Assembly: GCA_020796225.1 (NCBI GenBank)
Contig: CM036762.1
Coordinates: forward strand, 16,139,786 to 16,203,785
Length of the DNA stretch: 64,000 bases
DNA from: Arion vulgaris
Lineage: Eukaryota; Mollusca; Gastropoda; Stylommatophora; Arionidae
Direction: 5' to 3'
How positions within the stretch are numbered: position 1 is the first letter of the stretch; each line of letters starts with the position of its first letter. The translations under genes and the position numbers were made by a program. Below, one piece after another: positions 31,955-42,435 of this stretch. The notes under the pieces were generated by a model, which did not search any database, was not told the DNA's origin, and worked only from the letters and a program-made list of their open reading frames with translations.

Positions 31955-32275
31955 TAATATGAGCAGATTGGAACAAGTTGTCATTCTGCGCCTTAGAACA
32001 AGACACAATCGACTCCGCAGCCACATGTATACAAACATTTAAGATTGGTAATTCAGCCATGTGTACATGTGGACAGACACATCAGACTGCAGAGCACATA
32101 CTTCAAGACTGCCCGAATATGATATACTGAGGTAAACTCACTGGCTTAATAAAACAACACTCGACATAAAATTACACGGACCTCTGTGTGAACTACAAAA
32201 GATAGTGAAGTTTATACAAGAAACAACATTGAATATTTAGACAATATTTCAAGCGAACGAAAGGAAGGAAGAAGT
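31955..32275 (+). mobile_element. LN-K-type LINE C-terminal fragment
   Basis: LRTRHNRLRSHMYT then CTCGQTHQTAEHILQDC. Near copy of 5726-6040. It ends near GAAAGGAAGGAAGAAG, then a minus-strand S3 head scrap (about 32276-32330). Confidence 0.75.
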
Positions 32276-32382
32276 GTTACTATTTTTGCTCCCTTCAGTC
32301 ACGGGCAACACACAGGCGTGTGTATTCACATATCCTGGTGTCGGTTCTTTTTACACTTCTTAATTATTATCTGTTTCTACGT

Positions 32383-32645
32383 CAAATAGAAGGTGGAAAT
32401 ATTTAGGTCATGTTCTTAGATCAGACGAACAGAGACTAAATTGACAAGTCCTTATTTGGTCACCCCTTGGGAAAAGAAAACGTGGAAGATCTAAGACCAC
32501 TCTTCGAAGAACAATCCAACAAGAAAGTAAACTATTGGGATGTAAAACCATACAAGATCTCCAACTGCTAGCAACGAACCGCATCACATAGAGATCTAAA
32601 ACCTCTGCCCTATGTGCCGCCTTTGGCACGAAAGAAACAAACTAA
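32383..32645 (+). mobile_element. RTE-type LINE C-terminal fragment
   Basis: It reads RWKYLGHVLRSDEQRLN, SPLGKRKRGRSKTTLRRT and LLATNRIT, ending CCGCCTTTGGCACGAAAGAA. Same subfamily as 29605-29825. Confidence 0.8.
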
Positions 32646-32928
32646 AATCTAACATCAAATAAAATACATTTATAATAACTGTCAGTTTTGGATAAGTATT
32701 CTGTTTTCTAAAGTAGTAGGGTCTGGGTAATTTCATCAAGTCCAAACTAGATAAGTGGGGAATTCCATATGCCCTCCCATGATAAGAGATGGAGAAAGTA
32801 ATACTGAATTATTTAGCATGCAACTGCTAATGTGAGGTAGGAATGTAACAATACATGAAATACTTTGAATACGTAATTTGTGGGAAAAGAAACAAATCAA
32901 AGGAAGATATTCGTTACCGAGTTATGCA

Positions 32929-33251
32929 GCCCCAGGGGTTACCGGGACCCAAATTGGGGTGTAAAGAATAGAACCACTGTTACCGGCCACGCATGTCGTA
33001 AGAGGCGATTAAGGAGGTTGTGCGTGGGGATAGCTACCCCACACCGTAAAAAACACAGAACGGAGAGCGACCCGAGTAAACGCTGGCTGAAACCGGACAC
33101 ATCTTTGAAGGATAAGCACCGGAGCTCCAAATGGTGCTGAAGATGTGACGTAAAACACACCAATGCTAAGGCTGCATGAATTAGATTTCCACATGAATAG
33201 AATTTATGGGGAGGTCTGGTACATCGGTCTGGGCGGTGATCGAGAGAGAGA
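32929..33251 (+). mobile_element. SINE S2, full copy
   Basis: Head GGGGTTACCGGGACCC, core CATGTCGTAAGAGGCGATT, S2 body and GAGAGAGAGA end. 16-bp exact duplication GTTACCGAGTTATGCA at 32913-32928 and 33252-33267. Confidence 0.93.
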
Positions 33252-33294
33252 GTTACCGAGTTATGCAAGGACATGGGGTTCAGATATGGAAATC

Positions 33295-33558
33295 GCCCGC
33301 CATGTTGCCGGAGCCAACAGGGGGAGCAAGGAATAGTACCACTGCGACCTACAATGCATGTCGTAAGAGGATAATGGGGTAGGGGCCTAGGGAAGCTACC
33401 CTAGTAAATAAAAAGCGTCGCAGAAATTGGATGTGCTGGCCTACTTGTATGTGCATAGCTGGCACAACGTACAATCGCTCTTAGACTCGGATCATACACA
33501 AATCACAAAACGTGGTTGACAAGTGGTCGATACGAACCGTTCGAAGAAGAACTTGCTC
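33295..33558 (+). mobile_element. SINE S3 with 36-bp direct repeat
   Basis: An S3 copy (core CATGTCGTAAGAGGATAAT) flanked by 33259-33294 and 33559-33594, which match at 35 of 36 bases (AGTTATGCAAGGACATGGGG and on). The repeat includes part of the S2 target duplication, so S3 came after S2. Confidence 0.88.
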
Positions 33559-33627
33559 AGTTATGCAAGGACATGGGGTTCAGATATGAAAATCTAGATG
33601 GAGCCACGGAGAACACATTACATTGAA

Positions 33628-33700
33628 GAGACATAATTCTCTTTCTTTTCTCTCTCATCTTTCTCTCTCTCTCTTTCTCCACTTTACTCTCTCTTATGTG
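33628..33700. repeat. CT-rich low-complexity tract
   Basis: Runs of TCTCTTTC and CTCTCTCTCT. Confidence 0.8.
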
Positions 33701-33727
33701 TTGTGTATTGTTATTGCTTTTGAACTT

Positions 33728-34088
33728 TGTAAAATGGGAAACACGTAAAAACAAAGTACTATAGTTTTACAAAATACAAAAACAATACACATCAACGTTT
33801 CGACCAAAAGGCCGTTATCAAGCAAAGGATACAACAGAAGTGAAGAAATCAATCTTACACGCACAGAACATATATAATCGGACAAGAAATTCTAACAACC
33901 CTAAAATGTCCGATTAGAATTTCTTGTCCGATTATATATGTTCTTGCTTGTAAAAGTGATTTTTCACTTCTGTTGTATCCTTTGCTTGATAAGCCTTTTG
34001 GTCAAAACGTGTGTATGTATTGTTTTGTATTTTTGTAAAACCAGTACTTTGTTTTACGTGTTTCCCATTGCTACTTAATTTTACTGCA
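33728..34088. mobile_element. P element, palindrome with about 175-bp arms
   Basis: Two copies of the P arm face each other around 33905. Outer parts: GGGAAACACGTAAAA and TTTTACGTGTTTCCC. Inner parts include GGTCGAAACGTTG (minus, near 33801-33815) and TTCTTGTCCGATTATATATG. No coding sequence; could be a MITE or two retroelement ends. Confidence 0.85.
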
Positions 34089-34124
34089 GCATTCCCTTAT
34101 ATCAATAATACTATCTATCTCTCT

Positions 34125-34580
34125 CTTACGCCTGTTTCACCCCGATTAGGGCATAGGCTCTCATCCAACTCATGCCAAGTTTTCATATCTTTAGCTATTT
34201 CATGCAGCTCTCTACATCTCTTATCTACATCGTTAATCTCTGCCTACAAATCTCTTCTTCAAGTATTTCTAGGCTTTCCTCTCTTTTTCTCTCCCTGTGT
34301 GTTCCATGAAAGGAACCTTCTTGTTATATTCCCTCGGATTTTCTCAAAGTGTGTCGAAACCAATGCCCTTTCTCCACCTCTTGGTTCACTGGAATCTGCC
34401 TTATACATACGCTCCTCACTTGTATCCTACCATCTCAAACAGCTATATTCTGCATAGACACCAGTTGATGAATGTTTGAAATATATACTCTATTATTTTA
34501 GTCGTTCTCCATGTTTGTAACACACACAAGAGACACATAATAACATGACTTTAAACATTAGTACTGAGACTACCTAACTT
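34125..34580 (-). mobile_element. RTE-type LINE tail R2
   Basis: Minus-strand match of 20224-20697: the HELDESLCPNRG-like end, ITRRFLSWNTQG, RWRKG region and CLCRI. Confidence 0.78.
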
Positions 34581-34605
34581 GATTATGAATTGTATCTACT
34601 GTGTC

Positions 34606-34769
34606 CAGTGGCGGCTCGTGATCATTTTTGTTGGTGGAGCCAGACATTTTTCCACATATAAATCATGGTTTTTGGTTGCAATATTTTAATTTGTAAAATA
34701 ATAAATACACGTTATACATTATTTTTGGTGGGGCCCGCCCCACTGGCCCTTAATGACGAGCCGCCACTG
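34606..34769 (-). mobile_element. hM MITE copy 6
   Basis: Perfect ends CAGTGGCGGCTCGT and ACGAGCCGCCACTG. 8-bp exact duplication ACTGTGTC at 34598-34605 and 34770-34777. Confidence 0.95.
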
Positions 34770-34777
34770 ACTGTGTC

Positions 34778-35090
34778 TTTGTTTGGATGCTAATATCTTT
34801 ATAATTTTAGTATCTTACTCACTGTGCTGTTCTTCGTTTCAGACTATTTTTTTAAAAAACCTTAGTGTGTCTTGTATCATTTCATTGATAAAGGAAATTT
34901 GGTGAAAATGTCAAAACTTTTCTCTTGTGCTGCATTTCAAAAAAGGTTTTAAACCTACCTTAGTTCGTGTTGTGATTATTTTATTTTGATTTTTGCTGAA
35001 GGCATTTAAGTATTTATCATAAATACTGTTTCCCATCCACTCTTGTATTAACAAACATACAGTTTGAGTAGTTCTATTATTTCCTTCATG
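34778..35090. other. Nothing recognised
   Basis: T-rich sequence without repeat or coding signal. Confidence 0.4.
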
Positions 35091-35104
35091 TAATCTATGT
35101 TTAG

Positions 35105-35340
35105 GTGGCGTCTGTGGCTCAGGGAATAGTGACTCGGTCTATTAATCCCGACATTCCAAGTTCGAATCACGCTGAGGACAGTTTGGTTGCAAATTGTTTC
35201 GCGAGGATTTTTACAAAGGACGATGGCACCACCCGTTCAAACATCAATGGCAAACTACTGAACGTTATAATGCCTAGAAAATCACAAACAGCGTTAAAAA
35301 GCTGGGGTTGATTCGCAAAGTCCTTAAAGGATTAATTAAC
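35105..35340 (+). mobile_element. tRNA-derived SINE S4b
   Basis: Head GTCTGTGGCTCAGGGAATAG, box AAGTTCGAATCACGC, tail GGATTAATTAAC. 14-bp duplication TAATCTATRTTTAG (35091-35104, 35341-35354; one mismatch). Confidence 0.9.
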
Positions 35341-35487
35341 TAATCTATATTTAGTTGGTTCTATTTGTTAGTAAAACTGACAGTATTCTTGGCAGACTAT
35401 TTGTACTAAGTTTCTTTCAACTGCGATTTAACAAAATTTTAATCTGAGACTTCAATATCCAACAGTGATATCTTTCCTAGCATTCTC

Positions 35488-35722
35488 AGCTATCTGTGGC
35501 TAAGTGGTAAAGCCTTCGCCTTGAGTCGAAAGTCTTAGGTTCCAATCCGGAACGCGCAGTTCTTTTCATAAGTGCATTTTCCCCCAAAGACCCTAGGATT
35601 GTTGCGGGAGATACTTAATTCGTGATTTGTGAAATACTCTCGGAAGGTGGCGTGCCATTTATGTGGAGAGAGGGACCGAGTCATATGGGGTACAACCCGC
35701 AATGAAGTCAATCTTTAAGCTT
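35488..35722 (+). mobile_element. tRNA-like SINE, single copy in window
   Basis: GTGGCTAAGTGGTAAAGCC (A-box region) and AGGTTCCAATCC (B-box region) form a tRNA-like head. It ends near AATGAAGTCAATC, a phrase that recurs loosely at 35850. Confidence 0.55.
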
Positions 35723-36009
35723 CAAACCTTCTTTTTTCACGCAAAATGTGTTTTTCATGTTCATAAAAAGCTGCTTTCACTTTAGCTATTCTACTCCTTA
35801 TCTTCTTATTTATTCTATTCAACAAGAAGAGAAGGGTAAAACCCGGTGCAATGAAGCCAACCTCTTTTTTTTTGGTTAAACTTAGCATTTGGTTTTCCAC
35901 TTGTCATGTTCTCTGCTATTTCACATCCTGCCAGGGATAATAACTATTTAGTAGTTTGTGTTATTAGTTAAACAAGTGGTAGCAATTTTTCTCATTTGAT
36001 TATAGTCCC

Positions 36010-36175
36010 AGATGCAATCACCAGATACCTCTGAAGTCGGAGAAGGCTCGCCTGAATGGCGAGGACGCTGATGATAGGAAAGCAACCCTTCACGTAAAAA
36101 TCAGCCGGTGCCCGTGCTGGATGCCATGACTACGCCTGAATTCATGCAGGTGAACGAGAAGAAGAAGAAGAGACA
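36010..36175 (+). repeat. S10 copy
   Basis: ACCTCTGAAGTCGGAGAAGG, CTGAATGGCGAGGACG, GACTACGCCTGAATTCATGC and a GAAGAAGAAGAAG tail. The best-preserved S10. Confidence 0.75.
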
Positions 36176-36186
36176 ATCACCATACA

Positions 36187-37285
36187 AATATTCCTATCTG
36201 GGGGTTTCTGTTGCGTAGAGGTTAGGTGATCGTTGGTTGTGCCAAAGGTAGGGCTGTTGAAGAGCGAAGTGGGGCATACAGGACAACTACTTCTAGTATG
36301 AGGATGGAGGTTGAGGCGTTACTGCTGCCCTCCATTGGATTTCTGAGACTTCATTTACTGGAGCAGTTGTTGTATCTGACTCTCAGTCGATGCTTCACAA
36401 GATCCAGAAGGGCAGGTTTTGGTATGAGTGGATGTCGTCTATAGAAGTTTCTAACCTCCAGCGGCTTACGTGGATATACTGTCCTGGGCATGCGGGTGTT
36501 TACGGTAATGAGAGAGCGGACAGGCTTGCATCAACAGCATCGATTGTTGGGGAGTTGAAGATGGATAAGGGGATATTCTTCGGTCTCTTCGCGACTCTCT
36601 GTTGGATGAGGACACTAAAATCGATGTTGAATCGATCAAGCGATTTAAGCAGTTTGGAGTTACCCGTTGTTCAAGTCGAACTGGATGCCTGATAGGCAGA
36701 GTGAGAGGTGTGTTTAATCAGCGAGCCACAGGAACCATCAGTATGCATACTCTTCGATATCTGTTGGGGAGACTGAGCACCTATTGGTCTGCCCGGAGTG
36801 CAATGACGTCAGTTTAGTAACCAATAACCAATAACCAATAACCAATAACCAATAACCAATAACCAATAACCAATAACCAAAGCCAAAGGTACCAGGTTCG
36901 CTCCCTCCTGGAGCCATCTGGATATTTTTCAGAGATCCCTTATCTCAAGTGTAGGTGAGATCGAGCTCCTAATTCTATCGGAGACGGACGATAAAACGCA
37001 GGTCCCGTGTTCAATTTGAGCACGTAAAAGAACCATTGACAATTCAAAAGCGAAAAGAGCAGGCTGGAAAGCCGCTGCCCAGACAAAATTCAGTAGAAAA
37101 TATTAAAAATAAAATTCCTACAAAAATATCTTTACCATCCTCACAATTACAACGGGGACCCTCACCAGTGCTACGGAGCTCATGCACTGCAGCTGAGATC
37201 TTCCTGTGTAAGAAATAGATCGGAGAACACATGGTTGCTCACCAAAGTGCAATGATGACGACCCTATCAATCATTCAATCAATTC
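36187..37285 (+). mobile_element. tRNA-derived SINE S6, full copy split by LN-I
   Basis: S6 runs 36187-36250 and 36892-37285: head TTGCGTAGAGGTTAGGTG, ACCAGGTTCGCTCC, GAGACGGACGATAAAACG, ATCTTCCTGTGTAAGAAATA, and a TCAATCATTCAATCAA tail. Confidence 0.85.
36251..36881 (+). mobile_element. LN-I LINE, best copy, nested in S6
   Basis: A 631-bp 5'-truncated insertion with the 10-bp exact duplication GCCAAAGGTA (36241-36250, 36882-36891). Readable protein, over three frames: RMEVEALLLP with the RNase H Glu, YLTLSRC/VSDSQSML with an Asp, then WIYCPGHAGVYGNERADRLA with the last Asp, then DEDTKIDVESIKRF to TISMHTLRYLLG. It ends at TTTAGTAACC and eight CCAATAA units. At least two frameshifts are present. 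Confidence 0.92.
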
Positions 37286-37375
37286 CTATCTACCTGTGCC
37301 ATCCACATCACTTCTTTGATTCTGTTGCTCTTGTAAAGAGTAATATTCTTGTGCAGGGCAATTCTTGTCTGCAAA

Positions 37376-38095
37376 TATGCCTTATCTTGGACCAGTTTGT
37401 GTCTCGTATCTGCATGTATGTTTTATCTTGGACAAGTTTGTGTCTCGTATCTGCATGTATGTTTTATCTTGGACAAATTTGTGTCTCGTATCTGCATGTA
37501 TGTTTTATCTTGGACCAGTTTGTGTCTCGTATCTGCATGTATGTTTTATCTTGGACAAGTTTGTGTCTCGTATCTGCATGTATGTTTTATCTTGGACAAG
37601 TTTGTGTCTCGTATCTGCATGTATGCCTTATCTTGGACAAGTTTGTGTCTCGTATCTGCATGTATGTTTTATCTTGGACAAGTTTGTGTCTCGTATCTGC
37701 ATGTATGCCTTATCTTGGACAAGTTTGTGTCTCGTATCTGCATGTATGTTTTATCTTGGACAAGTTTGTGTCTCGTATCTGCATGTATGTTTTATCTTGG
37801 ACTAGTTTGTGTCTCGTATCTGCATGTATGTTTTATCTTGGACAAATTTGTGTCTCGTATCTGCATGTATGTTTTATCTTGGACAAATTTGTGTCTCGTA
37901 TCTGCATGTATGTTTTATCTTGGACAAATTTGTGTCTCGTATCTGCATGTATGTTTTATCTTGGACAAATTTGTGTCTCGTATCTGCATGTATGTTTTAT
38001 CTTGGACAAATTTGTGTCTCGTATCTGCATGTATGTTTTATCTTGGACAAGTTTGTGTCTCGTATCTGCATGTATGCCTTATCTTGGACCAATGA
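37376..38095. repeat. 41-bp minisatellite, about 17.5 units
   Basis: Unit TTTTATCTTGGACAAGTTTG, TGTCTCGTATCTGCATGTATG. 41 is not a multiple of three and the unit has no stop in any plus frame, so all three frames stay open for hundreds of codons. I do not call these proteins. Confidence 0.95.
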
Positions 38096-38159
38096 ATGCC
38101 TCCTTACTGCATACATCATTGACTTCCATCAGTGTCTGCATGCATGCCATAGTTTTGAC

Positions 38160-38540
38160 AATTGTGTGTTGCAGGGGACAGCTAGGGAGCAATACTGCAA
38201 CCTACAAGAGATGTCGTAAGAGGCGTCTGAGGTAGGGGTCTAGGGAAACTGACCTAGTAAATAAAAAGCAGTGTAGAAATCGGATGTGCTGGCCTACTTG
38301 TAGGCGCATAACTGGCTCAACATACAATAGCTCAGGCCACATACAAATCACAAAAAGAGTAGTTTAACAAGTGGTCGACGCGGAGCGTTCGAAGAACAAG
38401 GCTCGGATCACATACAAATCACAAAAGAGTGGTTTAAGCATGGGTTCGAAGGGATCAGTTCCGGGAAGAATATAGTTTCATGATCCATACAAATCACAAG
38501 AGTGGTTTCACAAGTGGTCAACGTGGAGTGTTCGAAGAAG
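38160..38540 (+). mobile_element. SINE S3 with the 3' tail in triplicate
   Basis: The body runs from GGGAGCAATACTGC to the tail at 38338-38398. Tail-like copies follow at 38400-38440 and 38478-38540, each with ATACAAATCACAA and AGTGGTTT. Confidence 0.8.
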
Positions 38541-38649
38541 GATCACTGTGTGTCCTGTGCATGAATATAGATTTTGACATGACCATCCCCCCGCACCCCC
38601 ACCTTTCCCTCGCTATAAATACATGTGTTCTCATAGCGTCTAATACGGT

Positions 38650-38750
38650 GCCTCTGACTTGACTTTTGAATGAAAGCTTGCTTATGTTCCTCACCATTCA
38701 GGCGAGCCTTACTCCGACTTCTGAGGCACTTGTAATTTAGATCCCTAAGT
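38650..38750 (-). repeat. S10 fragment
   Basis: GAATGAAAGCTTGCTTATGT, CAGGCGAGCCTTACTCCGAC, TTGTAATTTAGATCC. Confidence 0.65.
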
Positions 38751-38758
38751 AAAGGATT

Positions 38759-39012
38759 GTGAGCATCTGTAGCTCAAGCGGTAGTGAGCTCGATCACGAA
38801 CCTAAGCGTACCTGGTTCAAACCCCACGGTGGGCAAGTTTGGAAGCAAATTCGTCTCCGTGGGATTTTTACAAAAAGGTAAAAATAGACCTCACCGTTCA
38901 GAAAGCAATGGCAAACTACTGAACGTATAAGTGGTGCTAGAAAATCAACGACTTGTTTACTGTGGTTGATGGCTACGTCCCTTAGGATATGCCACGATTT
39001 TCATTTCAGGTA
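38759..39012 (+). mobile_element. tRNA-derived SINE S4
   Basis: Head CTGTAGCTCAAGCGGTAGTG with B box GGTTCAAACCCC, body CAGAAAGCAATGGCAAACTA. AAAGGATT repeats at 38751-38758 and 39013-39020. Confidence 0.88.
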
Positions 39013-39085
39013 AAAGGATTAGGAAACCTGAAATTCAACCATGTGCGGTGTACGCACCAATAATTATTTTGCCTAAGCTGACCTC

Positions 39086-40040
39086 TCAGCGACTGGTTTA
39101 TGGTTGAAACCGGAGTAAAGCAAGGCTGTATTCTATCTCCGCTATTGTTTGGAGTGGCCATTGACTGGGTGATGCGAAAATGTTGCAGGGGCGAAACTGG
39201 CATCGATTGGGTAGAAAATAGTCAATTAGAAGATTTGGATTTTGCAGATGATATTGCCTTGTTAAGTAGAAACAACCAAGATATGCAAAGAAAAATAGAC
39301 AACTTGTCATCTATAGCATCAAAAGTTGACTGCAGATAAGCTATGAAAAAACAAATATAATGAAGACACCTATGGCAAGTAATGCAGATATCACACTGGA
39401 ATCTAAAATGATAAAAATAACAGAGCAGTTCACCTATTTGGGTAGCAATTTTGATTGCACAGGAAATGATAAAAAAGAAATTATGATACGAATTGGCAAA
39501 AACAACATTAGCTTTTAAAAGTCTAAATAAAATATGGAACTGCAAGTTATATAGTATTAAAACTAAATTACGAATTTTCAATTCAAATGTTGTATCAATC
39601 CTAACATATGCCAGCGAGAGTTGGAAAATGACTAAAGATATAGAAAGCAAGATGAATGCATTTGAAAATAGATGTCTGCGAAAAATAATGAATATAAATG
39701 GAACGAATTCAGAAGTGATGAAATCAGAGACATGTCTGGTCAACCACTAGTGACAACTGTTATAAGAAAGAGAAGATGGAGATATGTTGGGCACACCTTG
39801 AGGAGAAATGATCAAAGAATATCAAAGCAGGCATTGAAGTGGGATGCAAAGGGTTCAAGAAAGAGAGGTCGACCTAAGGAGACCCTGAAGCGAACTTTGC
39901 TGAGAGAGACAGGAAATATCGGTCTCAGTTCCATGGAGGAGATTGAGCGAGTTGCTCAGGATAGAGCGGTATGGAGAAATTATTTTCAGGCCCTATGTAA
40001 CGTATAACGGTACAAGAGGAATTATTATTATTATTATTAT
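39086..40040 (+). mobile_element. RTE-type LINE R1, best copy
   Basis: A 955-bp insertion with 12-bp duplication TAAGCTGACCTC (39074-39085, 40041-40052). It holds the second half of the reverse transcriptase: TGVKQGCILSPLLF, LEDLDFADDIALLS with the catalytic FADD (39238-39249), FTYLGSNFD, LTYASESWKMTKDIES, then RWRYVGHTLRRNDQ and ERVAQDRAVWRNY. Three or more frameshifts break it. The tail is an ATT repeat. Confidence 0.92.
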
Positions 40041-40329
40041 TAAGCTGACCTCGAACCTTGACATTTCTACAGTTTGTTGTTTTTAGCACAGAGTGTTATC
40101 AATTTCACAATCGCAACCCTTGATATGATCAATGAATCTATTGAATTTATTGAGAGAAATCTAAACACAGACACAAGGGTGGGCTTATCTAGTGCAGTAC
40201 AAAACCTGATATTCCTTCTTTCTTGACTTGTTTCACATATTACTAACACACACATAGACCATGTTGTAGCTTATCATGGACAAAACCAACTAATGGAACA
40301 GTAGAACAAAGTAGTTTCAGATATTTACT

Positions 40330-42313
40330 GGGTTCAAAGGCGCATGGGGACAACGACGAGCCAGGATTAGTGAGCCGGCACTAATCAAGACCCTGCCCTC
40401 ACCTCCTCGTGGTGACCCTGGAAACAGACAGTGGTTCCAGTCCCGCTTAGAGGGCAAGGATCAAGGGAGAGCTACTGGTAGTGTTAGTAGTGCAGGAACG
40501 GAAAAGAAATGCAGGTACTAAAATTACCAACAAAATGCACGCATCTCCTGGCCGATGTCCGTAGAAACAATGCCAAGTTTTGCAGAAACGTAAGAAAACA
40601 GCAGAGTACGAGACGTCAGCGAACAAAGGCTAGCTCCTCCGGAGTAAATGACCACACCAAAATTAAATGGATGAGAGGTGCATCCAGCGAAGAGACGTGG
40701 ACCCACGTGGGGCGAAACTCGGAGTCCGTATTGCTCTAGCTCTCTCTCGTCCCCCCTAGAGCCCGATATGCCGGGCCCTGGGTCGAGTTGCACGTGGGTC
40801 CACATAGGGCGAAACTCGGGGCTCTAAGGAGGGGGTCCGAATTGAGCTCTGTGTCCTGACAAGCTAGATGCACTGTGAAGGTATGCACGGTGAGAAACAA
40901 CATAAACGTAAGAAACAGTAGTCGTTAGTGAAGGAGTCTTAACTCCCCCGGAGTAAAGGATCGCAAGCAAATTGCCAGCTGTGGGCAAAGAATTAATAAG
41001 AACGAAGCGTAACGAATCAAGTCTCGGCTGAGTACAAAGACAGGGCAGACACGCAAGGTTCTCTTGATGGAACGACGGGAAGGCGTGGAAAACGTAAGGG
41101 TGAGTGGGACCACCCAGATGAGCATGTGAAACCTGAAAAGCACAGCAGTGGCTTGAATCCAGTACAAAACAAAGGTCTCGTAAGTGTTTCTGGAACACAC
41201 TGTAACGCATCGTGTCGATACATGGGAAGATTGCGGTAAACTCCGTACATGAGGCCAAGCGCAGAGAAATCTATTGGGTAAAGTTGGCCGAGCGCAATTT
41301 CTAAAGTTGCGTTTTAGTGCCTAACGATACTGCCTTCCCTGGGCCAACCGAGCAAGGTAATGTTGCATTAACGACTAGCATCCCCGGAAGAACTGAGGTG
41401 GGTGATGCCTAAAGGGACTGCCCTCCCTGGAACAACCGGGCAAGGTACTGTTGCATTTGCAACTAGCATCCCCGGAAAAAACTGAGGTGGGTGATAATGG
41501 CGAGCGCAAAATTTCAGTTGCGTTGCTAGCGCCGATTGAAACTACCTTCTAGAATATCTGTGCACAGTCCCAGTCTGGTGTTTCCCGGGGACAGGGAAAA
41601 TGCAGAGTAAACACTTGCAAATTGCCAAGTGCTGATACGCGCCGCCCGAAACGGCAGAGAATACTCCTACTCAGGATAAACTCACCGTGGATAGAAAAGT
41701 AAAACCGATAGTAGCAAAGGCTTGACTCAAACATTGATTAAGGGCAATACTTTTCGGACGCCGATCATCCTACACAGAGTGAGATGACGTCCAAGCACCA
41801 TGGATCAGATTAAAGATGATCGAAAAGGCGTTGATTCGGGCCGAAATATACGGCAGAATGGATAGTACACTAGGGTGAGCTACCCTAGTAAATAAACAGC
41901 TGGTTGAAACCGAACACACCACCGAAAGATATGCACCTGAGCTCCAATTGGTACTGAAGGCTTGTGAACGTACACCCGTTCTTGGTGTTTGGCTGTTTAT
42001 ACAGGGTGTTCAAGATAAAAGCGGCCTGTGAATGGAGCCAATCTGGCATATATTTATGAAAATGAGAAGGTTCAGTTATGACGTAGTATAGGTCAAGGTT
42101 GTGTGTCGGTATGTAATTGTAGTGCGGGAAGGGGCGATGAACAAATGTGACGTAGGACGAGCAAGTCAGAACTGGTTTAAATAGTAAATAAACACCACTC
42201 CCTGTGTAACTGGCAACTTTCGATTTGTCAATGGGGCTGCTTTAATCTTGAACACCCTGTATATCATATTAGACTTAAAAAAACGGTCGAAAAGTAGGAA
42301 CGAGAGAAAAAGG
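40330..42313 (+). mobile_element. 1.98-kb non-coding composite retroelement
   Basis: 10-bp exact duplication GATATTTACT (40320-40329, 42314-42323) brackets it. The 5' end matches 12255-12400. The 3' end (41870 on) is S2-like: CTACCCTAGTAAATAAACAG, GGTTGAAACCGAACACACC, then a tail ending GAGAGAAAAAGG, cut by a mariner MITE. An 88-bp stretch is doubled (41321-41408, 41409-41497). No long frame. Outside it, about 80 bp (40240-40317; 42320-42400) is itself a diverged duplicate. Confidence 0.75.
42002..42259. mobile_element. Tc1/mariner-type MITE, 258 bp
   Basis: Inverted ends CAGGGTGTTCAAGATAAAAG and CTTTAATCTTGAACACCCTG, about 22 of 25 matching, flanked by TA on both sides. No coding sequence. 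Confidence 0.92.
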
Positions 42314-42435
42314 GATATTTACTAACACACATAGACAATGATGTAACTTATCATGGACAGAACCAACTAATGGAACAGTAGAACAAAGTAGTTTCTGCTT
42401 CAGATTTACATCTTCTTTTGATTTAAGTTGAGTGT

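Noticed and set aside
33795..33830. A working hammerhead ribozyme in the P repeat
   Set aside because: The GAAAC part and a hairpin are present, but the CTGANGA box is altered and has an extra base; only a relic is arguable.
37231..38235. A 334-codon plus-strand frame that looks like a Cys-rich repeat protein
   Set aside because: It is entirely a 41-bp minisatellite with no stop in any frame; two other frames are equally open.
40236..42402. An LTR retrotransposon with 80-bp LTRs
   Set aside because: The two 80-bp copies lie outside the GATATTTACT duplication, so they are an older duplication at the target; no gag, protease or RT lies between.
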